Notes: generated from the letters alone by a model not told the origin. A stretch of DNA of 49,064 nucleotides from Rhodopirellula sp. (GCA_012728855.1 JAAYEH010000147.1:1-49064), one strand, 5' to 3'; counted from the first letter of the stretch, positions 7,740 to 16,284 are shown. A program made the numbers and translations.

Positions 7740-9110
7740 CTACTTGAGGCTCGTCACGAGCCGGTCGACCGCGCCGGCGAGATTCTCTTGGATATCCGGC
7801 GCCCAGCGGTCGGCCGCAACGCCATAGACGAAGAAGGCATTCGATTCGTAGCCCCCTTCTTTCCAGATCCGCTCTGAGGGGATGTAGGACATGCAATCGT
7901 TGCTGTATCCGGCGACCCATGTCTCTTGGCCGTATTTTTGCTTGAAATCGAGCGCGTAGTCGACGACCACCTCGCCGCCCAACGCGATCCACAGTTGCCG
8001 GTCGCCCAATTTCCAGACCTGCACCGGCACCGGATACGTCGTCGGGAATTTCTCGCCCTGCTCCAGCAGAGCGCGGAGCCGCTCCGCTCGGCGAGCGTGG
8101 ATCGCCGTCGCCTTGTCCACGCTCTTAAGGCTCTCCAATGTGGGTATCTCTATGCCGACCTCGACGAACTCGAAGCGGGTCTGGAGCACGGAGGGGACGG
8201 GTTCCATCGGCTTGGCGAGGACGTCGTTCACGGCTTCGGCGAGCATGTTTCCGTATTTCTCGCATAGCTCGACGGTGCGGCGGGGAAGAGGATTCTGATC
8301 CGCCCCGCAGCCGATATAGAACATGGCGATGGCGCCCGGATATTGCTCCTCCAATGCGATCTGCGTGAAGCCCGAATAGTCGCCCGACCACTCGTAGCCG
8401 GCGAGCGTGGTGGAGTGACAGGCGTAGCCGAAGAGCAGGGCAAGCGGCTTGCCTTCCTTGGAGCGAACGACGAGCACAGGCACGTCGTGGTCGCTCGGCC
8501 CCTTAGGCTGGAGACCTTCCTCGCGGAGCTTGATGACCGCGGCTTCGCTGTTGTTGCGACGGTTCACGGCGAAATCCGTGGTTCCCTGGCCGCGCCACAG
8601 CGTGGCCGGGGCCATGGACGAAATCGCCTCGCCGATGGCGGTTACGACCTTGCCGGCAAGCTGCCCGGAGTATTCGTCGATCAATTGCTTCTGCTGCTCA
8701 TCCAGCGGGTAGCAATCCTCCAACGCGCCGGCCAGCGCCGGTCCGCTATGGGTGTGCGTTGTGGTGAGCATCACCTGTCGCCGTTGGAGCCCGAAGTCCT
8801 TTTCCACCCGCCCGATGACCTCTTCGTAGACCGCCTTGGTGAAGCCGAGCAGGTCGGCGGCAACGACCACGCCCCGCGTGCCGTCCGCCGCCTCCAAGGC
8901 CAACGCTTTGACCCACAACTCATGCATCGTGCCTTCGGCCGGTTTGGTTCGGCTCGAGTATCCAGCCAGCCACATCGGCTTTTCCGGAGTAATTCTTACC
9001 TTGGCCTGGCCGGCCTTCCACATTTCCTGCGCATCCGTCATTGAGCCACCTGTTAGCGCGACGATCGACACGGCGATCAGAAGAGAACGGATCCAGCGTG
9101 AAAACAGCAT
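7740..9110 (-). CDS. Secreted neutral/alkaline ceramidase-like hydrolase
   Basis: The 456-residue product has a Sec signal peptide (basic MLFSRWIRS, hydrophobic core, cleavage near TDAQ) and the N-terminal domain of neutral/alkaline non-lysosomal ceramidases. Zinc-ligand motifs are present: TTTHTHSGPA and, further on, YACHSTT. NRRNNSEA, FYIGCGADQNP and the C-terminal GYSNDCMSYIPS match planctomycete members. True ceramidases hydrolyse N-acylsphingosines, but this phylum carries many paralogues acting on unknown substrates and this one lacks the C-terminal immunoglobulin-like domain, so substrate is open. GGAGG seven bases before ATG 9110 supports the start. It lies 98 bases downstream of the cold-shock gene. 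Confidence 0.9.
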   Translation of the reverse strand: MLFSRWIRSLLIAVSIVALTGGSMTDAQEMWKAGQAKVRITPEKPMWLAGYSSRTKPAEGTMHELWVKALALEAADGTRGVVVAADLLGFTKAVYEEVIGRVEKDFGLQRRQVMLTTTHTHSGPALAGALEDCYPLDEQQKQLIDEYSGQLAGKVVTAIGEAISSMAPATLWRGQGTTDFAVNRRNNSEAAVIKLREEGLQPKGPSDHDVPVLVVRSKEGKPLALLFGYACHSTTLAGYEWSGDYSGFTQIALEEQYPGAIAMFYIGCGADQNPLPRRTVELCEKYGNMLAEAVNDVLAKPMEPVPSVLQTRFEFVEVGIEIPTLESLKSVDKATAIHARRAERLRALLEQGEKFPTTYPVPVQVWKLGDRQLWIALGGEVVVDYALDFKQKYGQETWVAGYSNDCMSYIPSERIWKEGGYESNAFFVYGVAADRWAPDIQENLAGAVDRLVTSLK

Positions 9111-9208
9111 CGTTCAACCTCCATTTGCGGTGATTATTGCCGTCAGGGCCATCGCGTTCAGGATAGCGGAGAAGGAGGGGCCGAGCAATCGCCGGCTGCC
9201 GCTCCTGG

Positions 9209-9424
9209 TCAAACTTGCCGGACCGAGACCGCTCGCGGTCCAAAGCCCCGCTCGGCGGACGCTTTCTCTTCTTCCAAGAGGTATTCGACAATCTGCCCCT
9301 CGTGCAGGTCTTCGAACCGCGGATCGACGACGGCGGATTGGTGGAAGAAGACGTCGTCGTGCTGGCCGGAAATGAAACCGAAACCGCGCTGGGGGACGAG
9401 TTTTTTGATGACACCTTGGGGCAT
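9209..9424 (-). CDS. Cold-shock-domain protein
   Basis: A 71-residue CspA-type protein. The two RNA-binding motifs are visible: RNP-1 as RGFGFIS and RNP-2 as DVFFHQSAV. The five-stranded OB-fold is complete (GVIKKLVP at the start, GQIVEYLLEEE near the end). Such proteins bind single-stranded RNA or DNA and melt structures in mRNA. The start ATG 9424 has GGAGAAAGG four bases upstream. A plausible promoter (TTGATA, 18 bases, TAGTCT) lies at 9491-9462 on the minus strand, with its -10 inside a perfect CGGTAG-A-CTACCG palindrome. Confidence 0.95.
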   Translation of the reverse strand: MPQGVIKKLVPQRGFGFISGQHDDVFFHQSAVVDPRFEDLHEGQIVEYLLEEEKASAERGFGPRAVSVRQV

Positions 9425-9457
9425 GGGGCCTTTCTCCGGTTGACTGCCACACTCTGG

Positions 9458-9491
9458 CGGTAGACTACCGCAGTTTGCCCTTGCCTATCAA
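9458..9491 (-). promoter_or_regulatory. Probable promoter of the cold-shock gene with palindromic -10 region
   Basis: Minus-strand TTGATA (9491-9486) and TAGTCT (9467-9462) are separated by 18 bases. The -10 lies in the 13-base perfect palindrome CGGTAGACTACCG (9458-9470), which could be an operator or a foldable 5' leader. Position fits the cold-shock gene start at 9424. Confidence 0.4.
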
Positions 9492-9563
9492 GACCCCCGT
9501 GAATGGGGATGTATTGGGGCATGGGATCGGCGTTGACGGAGAATTCCCCATCGCGGTACTTTA

Positions 9564-9651
9564 GTACGTCAGGCTTTCCAGCCTGACATTGCGCTACGTT
9601 CAGGTCGAAAAGCCTGCGTGCGCCGCTGTCAGGCGGGAAAGCATGACGTAC
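9564..9651. repeat. Palindromic element with 25-bp terminal inverted repeats, family C
   Basis: The left end GTACGTCAGGCTTTCCAGCC and the right end (read in reverse complement GTACGTCATGCTTTCCCGCC) match at 23 of 25 positions over an 88-base element. The left end is itself a hairpin (GTCAGGCT, TTCC loop, AGCCTGAC). No open frame lies inside, so this is a REPIN- or MITE-like element. Its right border is 19 bases from the SGNH hydrolase start, leaving only room for the Shine-Dalgarno sequence. Confidence 0.75.
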
Positions 9652-9670
9652 ATGCCAGGAGGGCAATTGG

Positions 9671-10819
9671 ATGCGATTCATCGGTCGAAAACGTCTCGCC
9701 CAACTCGCTTTGGCTGCGACAGCAACGCTCTTCCCCCTCATGCTGGTGGAGTTCTCGTTGCGGGTTTTCGATTGGCCGCGTGAAGACCCGGTCTGGACAA
9801 CCTGTCATGAGACGGCCTTCAAGTTTGCCCCCAATTTGAAATACCGGCACATGTCGCCGGAATTCGACGTCGCCTTTGAAACAAACAGCCTCGGGCTCCG
9901 TGACGACGAGGTCGGCCCCAAGCGTGGATATCGGATTCTCTTGTTGGGAGATTCTTATACCTGCGGTTACGGTGTCGAGCGTGAGGAGCTTTTCGCGGAC
10001 CTGCTCCAGCGGCGGCTTGATGTCGAGGTGGTCAACGCGGGCGTCGGCGGGTTCGAAATCGTTCACCAGTTGCAGTTTTTTCGCGCGCAAGGCCGGCAGT
10101 TGCAACCGGACCTGGTCGTCTACGCCCTCTATCTCAACAATGATCTCACGGGCAACGGCGACTGGGAGTCGAGCGGCGACGGAGGTCTGCGGCGAAGGGA
10201 CGGCAAACCGGCGCTGGAAACCCACGGAACCGCGAAACTCGCCTGCCTGGCCAAGAGCTTCGTGCCCGCGCGGAGGGTCGTGCATGCGTTGCGCCGACGC
10301 TACGGTAATCTGCCGGCCGCCTTGCCCGGCGAGCGTTATCTGGGGCTCTGCGCCGATCCTCGGGGAGCGGCTGCCGAATCGGACTACGCAACGTCGCTGG
10401 AACTGCTCAGACAATTGCGCGATGAGGTGCGGGCAGCCGGCGCCGAATTGCTGGTCGTCAGTTTTCCGTTGCGGGCCGTCGTGGAAGAGGATCGCCCGGA
10501 GCACTATCGGCCGCCGGGCAGTGCCGATAGCGTCTGCTATGACTTGCTCCGACCGGTAAGCGACTTTGCCGAGATGCTGGAATCGGCCGGAATCGACCAT
10601 GTCGCTTTGACGGATTGGCTCCGCGCTTCTCGCAAGCGTCTGGGTGTGCCGCTCTACTTTCCGAACGACGGACACTTAAACCCAACCGGCCATCGTTGTC
10701 TCACGGATGGTTTGGTTGGCAGGCTGCCGGTTGATCACTACCGCATGGCGAGCCGGTCATGCTGCAGCGGCAAGTTAAGGGATCACTCAGGAATAACGCC
10801 CGCATTCGACGGTCGATGA
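9671..10819 (+). CDS. Membrane-anchored SGNH/GDSL hydrolase
   Basis: The 382-residue protein begins with a signal anchor (MRFIGRKRLAQLALAATATLF ...) and an SGNH hydrolase fold. Block I is GDSYTCGYGV with the nucleophile serine, block III is represented by LYLNNDLTGN, and block V by DGHLNPTGH with the catalytic Asp-His pair. NSLGLRDDEV just before block I is common in SGNH proteins linked to surface polysaccharide or O-acyl modification. The natural substrate is unknown. AGGAGG at 9657-9662 lies eight bases before ATG 9671. No operon partner is adjacent. Confidence 0.87.
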   Translation: MRFIGRKRLAQLALAATATLFPLMLVEFSLRVFDWPREDPVWTTCHETAFKFAPNLKYRHMSPEFDVAFETNSLGLRDDEVGPKRGYRILLLGDSYTCGYGVEREELFADLLQRRLDVEVVNAGVGGFEIVHQLQFFRAQGRQLQPDLVVYALYLNNDLTGNGDWESSGDGGLRRRDGKPALETHGTAKLACLAKSFVPARRVVHALRRRYGNLPAALPGERYLGLCADPRGAAAESDYATSLELLRQLRDEVRAAGAELLVVSFPLRAVVEEDRPEHYRPPGSADSVCYDLLRPVSDFAEMLESAGIDHVALTDWLRASRKRLGVPLYFPNDGHLNPTGHRCLTDGLVGRLPVDHYRMASRSCCSGKLRDHSGITPAFDGR

Positions 10820-11207
10820 GAGATGCACCCGATGGCTTGTTGAATATCGGGTAGGCGGTGGACTAAACAGGAGTCAACAGAGCGAACGTAGATAATCTCT
10901 CCGTTGCCTCGGTTCTCTCCTGTTCCATCTACGGGCTCCCGTTCCCAACGTCCAAAGGAGGACGTTATTCCTGACTCGTTCCTGAGAGGCCCTGACAGAA
11001 CCGGGACAGGCGCCTCCCCCGGACATAAATTCTGCGTGTCTTGCAGATGCTTCGCTCGGAGCCGGTCCCCGCGTTGTCATGGCGTCTGAGCGGCATCGAC
11101 CTGCCCGCCGGCTCAGCGGCAATCTTGCCAACGGAGACGGGCGACCGCATAATGGCCGGCACGGTTAGTTTACCCCGAGTTTCGCTCGATCCACCCAAGG
11201 ACTTTCC
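10820..11207. other. Intergenic region with small inverted repeats
   Basis: No protein-like open frame is present. Two inverted repeats can be seen: AACAGGAG (10866-10873) with CTCCTGTT (10917-10924), and AACGTCC/GGACGTT around a six-base loop (10947-10966). Neither has a T tract, so they are more likely degenerate repeat sequence than terminators. The promoter of the O-methyltransferase gene is presumably in the last 100 bases but no clear hexamers stand out. Confidence 0.4.
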
Positions 11208-11888
11208 ATGCACCAACAGATCTTTTCCACCAAAGCCTTGACCGCGGTCCTCTGCCTGGGCGTCATCGCATCTTCCACCAGTCGTGTTGCCGCCCAGGGG
11301 CCGGGCGCCGGCAATCCGCACGTCACCGGTGACCTCGACGCGGCGAGGAGGGACTTCGTCGAACAATTCGATCGAATCGGACTGAATTCCGCCCCCGGCG
11401 ACGCCGCCCTGCTGCGGATTCTCGTGGAAAGCTCGCGGGCCAAGCGAGGCGTCGAGGTAGGCACGGCCACCGGCTACGGCGCCATCCTGATGGGGCTGGG
11501 ATTCGAGCGGACCGGCGGCAAGCTGATCACCGTGGACATCGATGCGAAGATGGTGGCCGCCGCGCGAGAGAATCTTGCCAAGATGGGGCTGTCCGAGGTC
11601 GTCTCCGTCGTGGAAGGCGATGCGTTGGAAGTGCTTCCCAAGCTGGAAGGACCGTTCGACTTCGTCTATATCGACGCGGTCAAACGCGACTACCTCAAGT
11701 ATTTCAGGGCGCTGGAGCCAAAGCTCGCACCGGGGGCCGTCGTTGTCGCCGACAACGTGATCCGCTCGGCCGCCGAGATGCGAGATTTCCTTGAAGCGAT
11801 CGCCGACGACGACGACTATCTGTCGACGACGATCCGGGCGTCGGACATCAAGCGCGACGGGATGCTGGTGATCTACAAGCTCAATTAG
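11208..11888 (+). CDS. Putatively exported SAM-dependent O-methyltransferase
   Basis: The 226-residue protein has the fold of the catechol/caffeoyl-CoA O-methyltransferase group: motif I VEVGTATGYGAILMG, the acidic end of strand 2 in TVDIDAKM, EGDALEVLP, and DFVYIDAVKRDY with the metal-binding aspartate, then VVVADNV. Unusually it starts with what looks like a Sec signal peptide (hydrophobic core TAVLCLGVIASS, cleavage after RVAAQ). SAM is cytoplasmic, so either the N-terminus acts as a membrane anchor facing inside or the protein has another role. It precedes the truncated polysaccharide-active gene by 18 bases and may share its message. Confidence 0.85.
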   Translation: MHQQIFSTKALTAVLCLGVIASSTSRVAAQGPGAGNPHVTGDLDAARRDFVEQFDRIGLNSAPGDAALLRILVESSRAKRGVEVGTATGYGAILMGLGFERTGGKLITVDIDAKMVAAARENLAKMGLSEVVSVVEGDALEVLPKLEGPFDFVYIDAVKRDYLKYFRALEPKLAPGAVVVADNVIRSAAEMRDFLEAIADDDDYLSTTIRASDIKRDGMLVIYKLN

Positions 11889-11906
11889 CGATTGAAAGAG
11901 CGACTA

Positions 11907-13520
11907 ATGAGTTGTTTTTCGCTTGGCGTTGGGATCTTGTTCCTGTTAGCCCTCACCGCCGCCGGCGCGGAAACCGCGGCGGTGATGCCGCGGGAAGGAT
12001 TGTGGAGCGAGGATCTCGACCGGGGCGTGGCGGTTGATCAGGCCCAGTGGCGCCATTTGGCCTACATGGCTACCGGCCGCGTCGGCCAGACCTTTCTCGC
12101 CACGGGGCAGACGCTGGCACGGATCGATCTGATCGTGAAAAACCGCACCGACATGCAGCCCGGCACGATTCAGGTGTGGCCGTGGAGAGGCGACTACGGC
12201 AAGACGGTGGCCGGCGAGCCCGTGTTTGCCGACGTGCTCGATCTCAGCGGTCCGGACCTGCCACAGGTTCGCCACTTCTTTCCGCGAATCCGAGTCGAGG
12301 CGGGCGAGACGTACTTTCTGGAAACGTGCAAGACGGGGCAGGCCGCCGGCGTCATGTATCTGCGCGAGGACGACGACTATACGGGCGGCATGATGTTCAC
12401 CGGCAGCACGCCGCGGCCGGATTGGGATATCGCTTTCGCCACTTTCAACGAGGAGCCGCGGGCCAAGCCGACCGCGGCGTACAGACCCCTCGCCGAGCTT
12501 CCTCATCCATCCTGCGAACCGCCGCTGCCGCTGCGAGAGCCCGTCACGCGGGGCGATTATCTGGAATTGGTGCGCCGCTACGTTGAAGCCAACCGCGCGG
12601 GATGGCTGCGCAGCGACGGCAAGCACGGCGGACGGGCAGCATTCTATTTCGCGTTTCTCTACAAGGCCACGGGCGAGGAGCAATGGGCGCAGTGGGCAAC
12701 CGATCGGCTCCGCACCACCGGACAGTGGCTCGACTCGCATCCCGACGAAGCGATCGGCTTCCCCTGGCTTCCGCCCGTTTGCATGGCCTACGCGTGGATC
12801 CGGGATTCGCAATCGCTGGAAGCGAACGACCACGAGGTGATCCGCCGGACGCTCCTTGCAGCAGCCCGACGACACTGGCCGCTGCGGGAACGAGGGGCGA
12901 TGAACCGGTCGACGGGCAGCGCGCTGGGTTATTCGCTCCTGGCCAAACTGTTCCCCGACGAAGCAGATGTGCCCACGTGGCGGCAGTACGCCGAAAGCGT
13001 CTGGAACGACTGGTACGAGCAGGCCGACACCGATGAGGATTCGCTCCACTACAATGCCCTCTGGTGGGAATATGTGATCACCTATGCCCGGGAAAACGGC
13101 CTGGAGAATATGTATGCCCGGCCGGAGATTCGCCGGCTTATCGAGCGTTACCGCGAGCAGGTCTCCCCGTTGGGGCCGAAGCCGTCGTTCGTATCAGCGG
13201 CGATCCAGAGTTCTTCCGGTCCCAATGCCTGCCGGATCAACGGCACGTATTCGGAGACCGCCTCGCCGGGCAAGCCGATCAATGTCAGATCCTGCGCGAA
13301 TTACGGCGTCTCGGGCGAATACTTGAAGTCCGGGCCGGTAAGCGCCTTCCACGCGAAACCGGCCAACGACACCATTCCCCAAGTCAGCCCGACCACAACC
13401 CCGAAGTCGATGATTCCCCGCCAGGGCTGTGAGCAGAACGAAACGAGGACAATCAAGATGATGATTCCGACGGTAAGGCTGATCGAGCTGATCTGCACGC
13501 GCCGACGGGCATGGAAGTAG
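11907..13520 (+). pseudogene. Secreted polysaccharide-active protein, 3'-truncated (alpha-toroid lyase-like)
   Basis: ATG 11907 starts a protein with a clear signal peptide (MSCFSLGVGILFLLALTAAGA). Residues about 25-190 look like a beta-sandwich carbohydrate-binding region; residues about 200-425 are helical with repeated aromatic/His motifs (WLRSDGKHGGRAAFYFAFLY, FPWLPPVCMAYAW, DSLHYNALWWEYV) like the (alpha/alpha) toroid of polysaccharide lyases. From about 13190 the frame runs antisense through a ceramidase remnant and a membrane protein gene until a stop at 13520, giving a C-terminus (EQNETRTIKMM...) unlike any domain. The catalytic core is therefore cut short by a deletion. The family could not be named with certainty. 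Confidence 0.65.
13148..13300 (-). pseudogene. Ceramidase-like gene, C-terminal fragment
   Basis: Directly after the stop of the membrane protein gene, in the same minus-strand frame, 51 codons stay open. Residues 4-39 (DLTLIGLPGEAVSEYVPLIR and LWIAADTND) align with a segment near the C-terminus of the intact ceramidase-like protein at 7740-9110 (QLWIALGGEVVVDYALDFKQ and WVAGYSND). Nothing before or after it matches the family, so it is a remnant. Its right neighbour on the opposite strand is the truncated lyase-like gene; the two break near 13185-13195. Confidence 0.55.
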
Positions 13521-13804
13521 CCCATGCAGAACAGCGGCGCGAAAACCACCCGCAGGGGCGATGGCTCGTCGCGCAGATAGCGGGCCCGCGCTGCCGTGCG
13601 GGGCGAGAATCGCTGTTGAAATCCTCGATATCCCTCGGCAACGCCCATGAACAGGGTCCAAACCGCCAGCACGGTCCACTGCCATGCGTTGAGCCCCATC
13701 TCGATCGCTTCGATGGCCCTGGGAGTGAGCCGGTAAACGGCGAATCCGATCAAGAAGAAGACACCGGCGAGCCCCCAGAAAGGCGAGATCCAACGCATCA
13801 GCAT
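13301..13804 (-). CDS. Integral membrane protein of unknown function, 167 aa
   Basis: Five hydrophobic segments are visible: WGLAGVFFLIGFAVYRL, WTVLAVWTLFMGVAEG, LRVVFAPLFCMGYFHA, SLTVGIIILIVLVSFC and IDFGVVVGLTWGMVSLAGFAW. Between segments 2 and 3 lies a basic cytoplasmic loop (RFSPRTAARARYLRDEPSP). I do not recognise the family. The plus-strand reading of this DNA is the spurious tail of the lyase-like pseudogene. ATG 13804 has only a weak upstream GAAAG. The gene may have been complete before the adjacent deletion, since it ends with a normal stop. Confidence 0.7.
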   Translation of the reverse strand: MLMRWISPFWGLAGVFFLIGFAVYRLTPRAIEAIEMGLNAWQWTVLAVWTLFMGVAEGYRGFQQRFSPRTAARARYLRDEPSPLRVVFAPLFCMGYFHARRRVQISSISLTVGIIILIVLVSFCSQPWRGIIDFGVVVGLTWGMVSLAGFAWKALTGPDFKYSPETP

Positions 13805-14085
13805 GGGTTTCTTTCAACGCGAAAAGGAGGGAGCCGCCGTGGCGGGTACTGCGGCCCCGGACAAGCGTAGCCATTGGTCCAACGAAACACGTCATCCTGA
13901 TCGGTAGGGCCGGATTTGTCAAGTTCTCGAGAGGGCCACCCGCCTTCCGTTGGTCGGCCGGGCTCATTCTCGATGCAAGGATTCTGTTGAACATCGCTGC
14001 CGCAGACGCTATTCTGATGGGACGGTCGGCGTAATTCGGGTTCTTCCGCAATCGAGACCACCATGATTCAATCCCTCGGACATCA

Positions 14086-15666
14086 ATGACTGATCTAGCC
14101 GAACAACTCAACGCTGCGGCGATCCTGGTCGATGAACACCTGGCTCAAGGGCGCGGCGCCAAGCCGGCGATCGTCAGCGGCCAACAGACCGTTACCTACG
14201 GCCAGTTGCAGGAGGCGGTCAACCGGTTTGGCAACGTGCTGCAGGAATTGGGCGTGCGGCGGGAAGAGCGGGTCGCCCTGCTGTTGCCCGACAGTCCTGA
14301 ATGGGTCTATGTCTTCTTCGGGGCTATCAAACTCGGTGCGGTGGCCGTTCCGCTGAACACCATGCTGGCGAGCAAAGACTATGAATACCTACTTAACGAC
14401 AGCGGGGCTCAGGTGCTGGTAGTCCACGCCGATCTGGCAAACCGCATCGCTCCTATCGGCGAACGGCTGCGATACCTGAAGCACACGATCCAGGTCGGCG
14501 GCTGCACGGACGGGCACCTGTGTTTCGATACGGTCATGCAGAAGGCGTCGGCGACGCTCGATGCGGCCGACACCAGCAAGGATGCCATGGCCTTCTGGCT
14601 GTACAGTTCGGGCACCACCGGTTCTCCCAAGGGAGCGGTTCATCTCCAGCATGACATGATCGTGGCCGCCGATCTCTACGCCCGCGATACAATCGGACTG
14701 CGCGAGTCGGACATTTCGTTCTCGGTGGCCAAGTTGTTTTTCGCCTACGGGCTTGGCAACGGTCTCTATTTTCCGCTGCGGACGGGGGGAACCACGGTTC
14801 TATTGCCTGATCGGCCCGTGCCCGAGAAGGTGTTCCAGACCCTCGACCGTTATCGGCCAACCGTGTTCTACGGCGTGCCGACGAGCTACGCGGCGCTGCT
14901 GCACGAGGCGGAGAAGACCGGACGCGTGAGCCTGGGCGACGTGCGCATGTGCGTGTCGGCCGGCGAGACCTTGCCTCGCTACCTGTTCCTTAAATGGCAG
15001 GAACGATTCCAGGTTGATATCCTTGACGGGATTGGCTCGACGGAGATCCTCCATATCTACATCTCCAATCGGCCGGAAAGGGCTCGGCCGGGGAGCACCG
15101 GAGAAATCGTAACTGGCTTCGAGGCGAGGATCGTCGACGACGACGGCCATGACCTGGCGCCGGGCGGAGTGGGCACCTTGTACATCAAGGGGGACAGCAT
15201 CGCTTCGGGGTATTGGAACAAGCACGAGGCCAGCAAAAAGACCTTCTGTGGCGAATGGATCAACACCTACGACAAGTTCATGGTCGACCAGGACGGTTTC
15301 TTCTGGTACTCCGGCCGTGCCAACGACATGCTCAAGGTGAGCGGCCAGGCCGTTTGGCCGACGGAGGTGGAGGCGGTGCTCCAGGAACATCCGGCCGTTC
15401 TGGAGAGCGGCGTCACGGGAGCCGCCACCGACGAAGGGTTGCTCAAGCCGGTGGCCTACGTGGTGCTCAAGGACGGCCATCCGCCTTCGCCCGAGCTGGC
15501 GCAGGAGCTGAAGGATTTCGTCAAGTCGCACACGGCCCCGCACAAGTATCCCCGCGCGGTGTTGTTCGTCGACCAGTTGCCCAAGACTGCCTCCGGCAAG
15601 ATCAAACGCTTCGAGCTGCGTCACCGCGCGGCGCAAGACGGGGTGCTCCGCTCGCGGCAAGACTGA
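14086..15666 (+). CDS. Aryl-CoA ligase, benzoate-CoA ligase family
   Basis: The 526-residue protein is an adenylate-forming enzyme. The P-loop YSSGTTGSPKGAVH (about residues 168-181), GIGSTEILHIYISN (A5), the hinge region YSGRANDMLKVSGQAVWPTEVE and the C-terminal catalytic lysine in KTASGKIKRFELR are all intact. FSVAKLFFAYGLGNGLYFPL is typical of the benzoate-CoA ligase (TIGR02262) branch rather than acetyl-CoA or long-chain acyl-CoA ligases. It would convert an aromatic carboxylate, ATP and CoA to the aryl-CoA. No other aromatic-degradation genes are adjacent; the downstream ACT protein is a common neighbour of aryl-CoA ligases. ATG 14086 has no strong Shine-Dalgarno sequence. Confidence 0.9.
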   Translation: MTDLAEQLNAAAILVDEHLAQGRGAKPAIVSGQQTVTYGQLQEAVNRFGNVLQELGVRREERVALLLPDSPEWVYVFFGAIKLGAVAVPLNTMLASKDYEYLLNDSGAQVLVVHADLANRIAPIGERLRYLKHTIQVGGCTDGHLCFDTVMQKASATLDAADTSKDAMAFWLYSSGTTGSPKGAVHLQHDMIVAADLYARDTIGLRESDISFSVAKLFFAYGLGNGLYFPLRTGGTTVLLPDRPVPEKVFQTLDRYRPTVFYGVPTSYAALLHEAEKTGRVSLGDVRMCVSAGETLPRYLFLKWQERFQVDILDGIGSTEILHIYISNRPERARPGSTGEIVTGFEARIVDDDGHDLAPGGVGTLYIKGDSIASGYWNKHEASKKTFCGEWINTYDKFMVDQDGFFWYSGRANDMLKVSGQAVWPTEVEAVLQEHPAVLESGVTGAATDEGLLKPVAYVVLKDGHPPSPELAQELKDFVKSHTAPHKYPRAVLFVDQLPKTASGKIKRFELRHRAAQDGVLRSRQD

Positions 15667-15734
15667 TCCCCACAGAGACCCTGATCCGAAAGCCACCGGC
15701 GGCGCAAGGTGTTCCGGCGGTTGTTTGCTCCTGG

Positions 15735-15763
15735 TTGCAGGGGCGGTCCGCCGCAGGTATACT
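15735..15763 (+). promoter_or_regulatory. Sigma-70-type promoter upstream of the ACT gene
   Basis: TTGCAG (15735-15740) and TATACT (15758-15763) are exactly 17 bases apart, an excellent match to the housekeeping promoter consensus. It lies 77 bases before the GTG start of the ACT gene, so that gene can be transcribed independently of the ligase. Confidence 0.6.
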
Positions 15764-15840
15764 GGGCGCGAGACAGGGAGAAACGGCACCCAAGAACGGC
15801 CGGCCCCCCGAGTGACGCCGGCTCATAGGAACCACTCGCT

Positions 15841-16284
15841 GTGAGACTTCCGCAACTTTCCCTCATCATCGACAACAAGCCCGGGAGCATGATCGCTCCC
15901 TGCAAGCTGCTGTCCGATGCCGGCATCAATATCGTCACCCTTTCGCTGGCCGACTCCGAACGGGTCGGCGTGCTGCGGCTGATCGTGGCCGAGTGGCAGC
16001 GGGCCCGCAAGCTGTTCGAAGCGGCCGGGTACGATGTCACCGTCGACGACGTCCTGGCGATCGAGGTGGCCGACAAGCCGGGCGGCCTGATCGACCTGCT
16101 GAAGCTCTTTTCGCAGGCGCGGCTCAACGTCACCTACATGTACGCGTTCACCGAGCGTCGCGGCGACAGCGCCGTCTTGGTCTTCTGCTTCGACGACATC
16201 GACGCCGCGATCATCTGCCTGACCCGTGCGGGAATCAACCCGGTCGCCCCCGTGTATCTCTACGACCGTCTGGACGAAGATTAG
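15841..16284 (+). CDS. Tandem ACT-domain protein
   Basis: The 147-residue protein consists of two ACT domains. Each begins with a strand and the conserved glycine loop: LSLIIDNKPGSMIAPCKLLSDAG (first) and LAIEVADKPGGLIDLLKLFS (second), each followed by NIVTLSLAD or NVTYMYAFTE. ACT domains bind amino acids or aromatic ligands and regulate partner enzymes. Stand-alone double-ACT genes often sit next to aryl-CoA ligases such as phenylacetate-CoA ligase, as here, so regulation of the upstream ligase is plausible but not shown. A GTG start is used; it has its own promoter. Confidence 0.9.
   Translation: MRLPQLSLIIDNKPGSMIAPCKLLSDAGINIVTLSLADSERVGVLRLIVAEWQRARKLFEAAGYDVTVDDVLAIEVADKPGGLIDLLKLFSQARLNVTYMYAFTERRGDSAVLVFCFDDIDAAIICLTRAGINPVAPVYLYDRLDED

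Noticed and set aside
10874..11131. Minus-strand open frame in the gap before the O-methyltransferase gene
   Set aside because: Composition is repetitive arginine/serine without any motif or ribosome site.
13194..14111. Minus-strand open frame of 305 codons
   Set aside because: It overlaps the membrane protein gene in another frame; composition is basic and without hydrophobic helices, while the 167-residue membrane protein frame is coherent.
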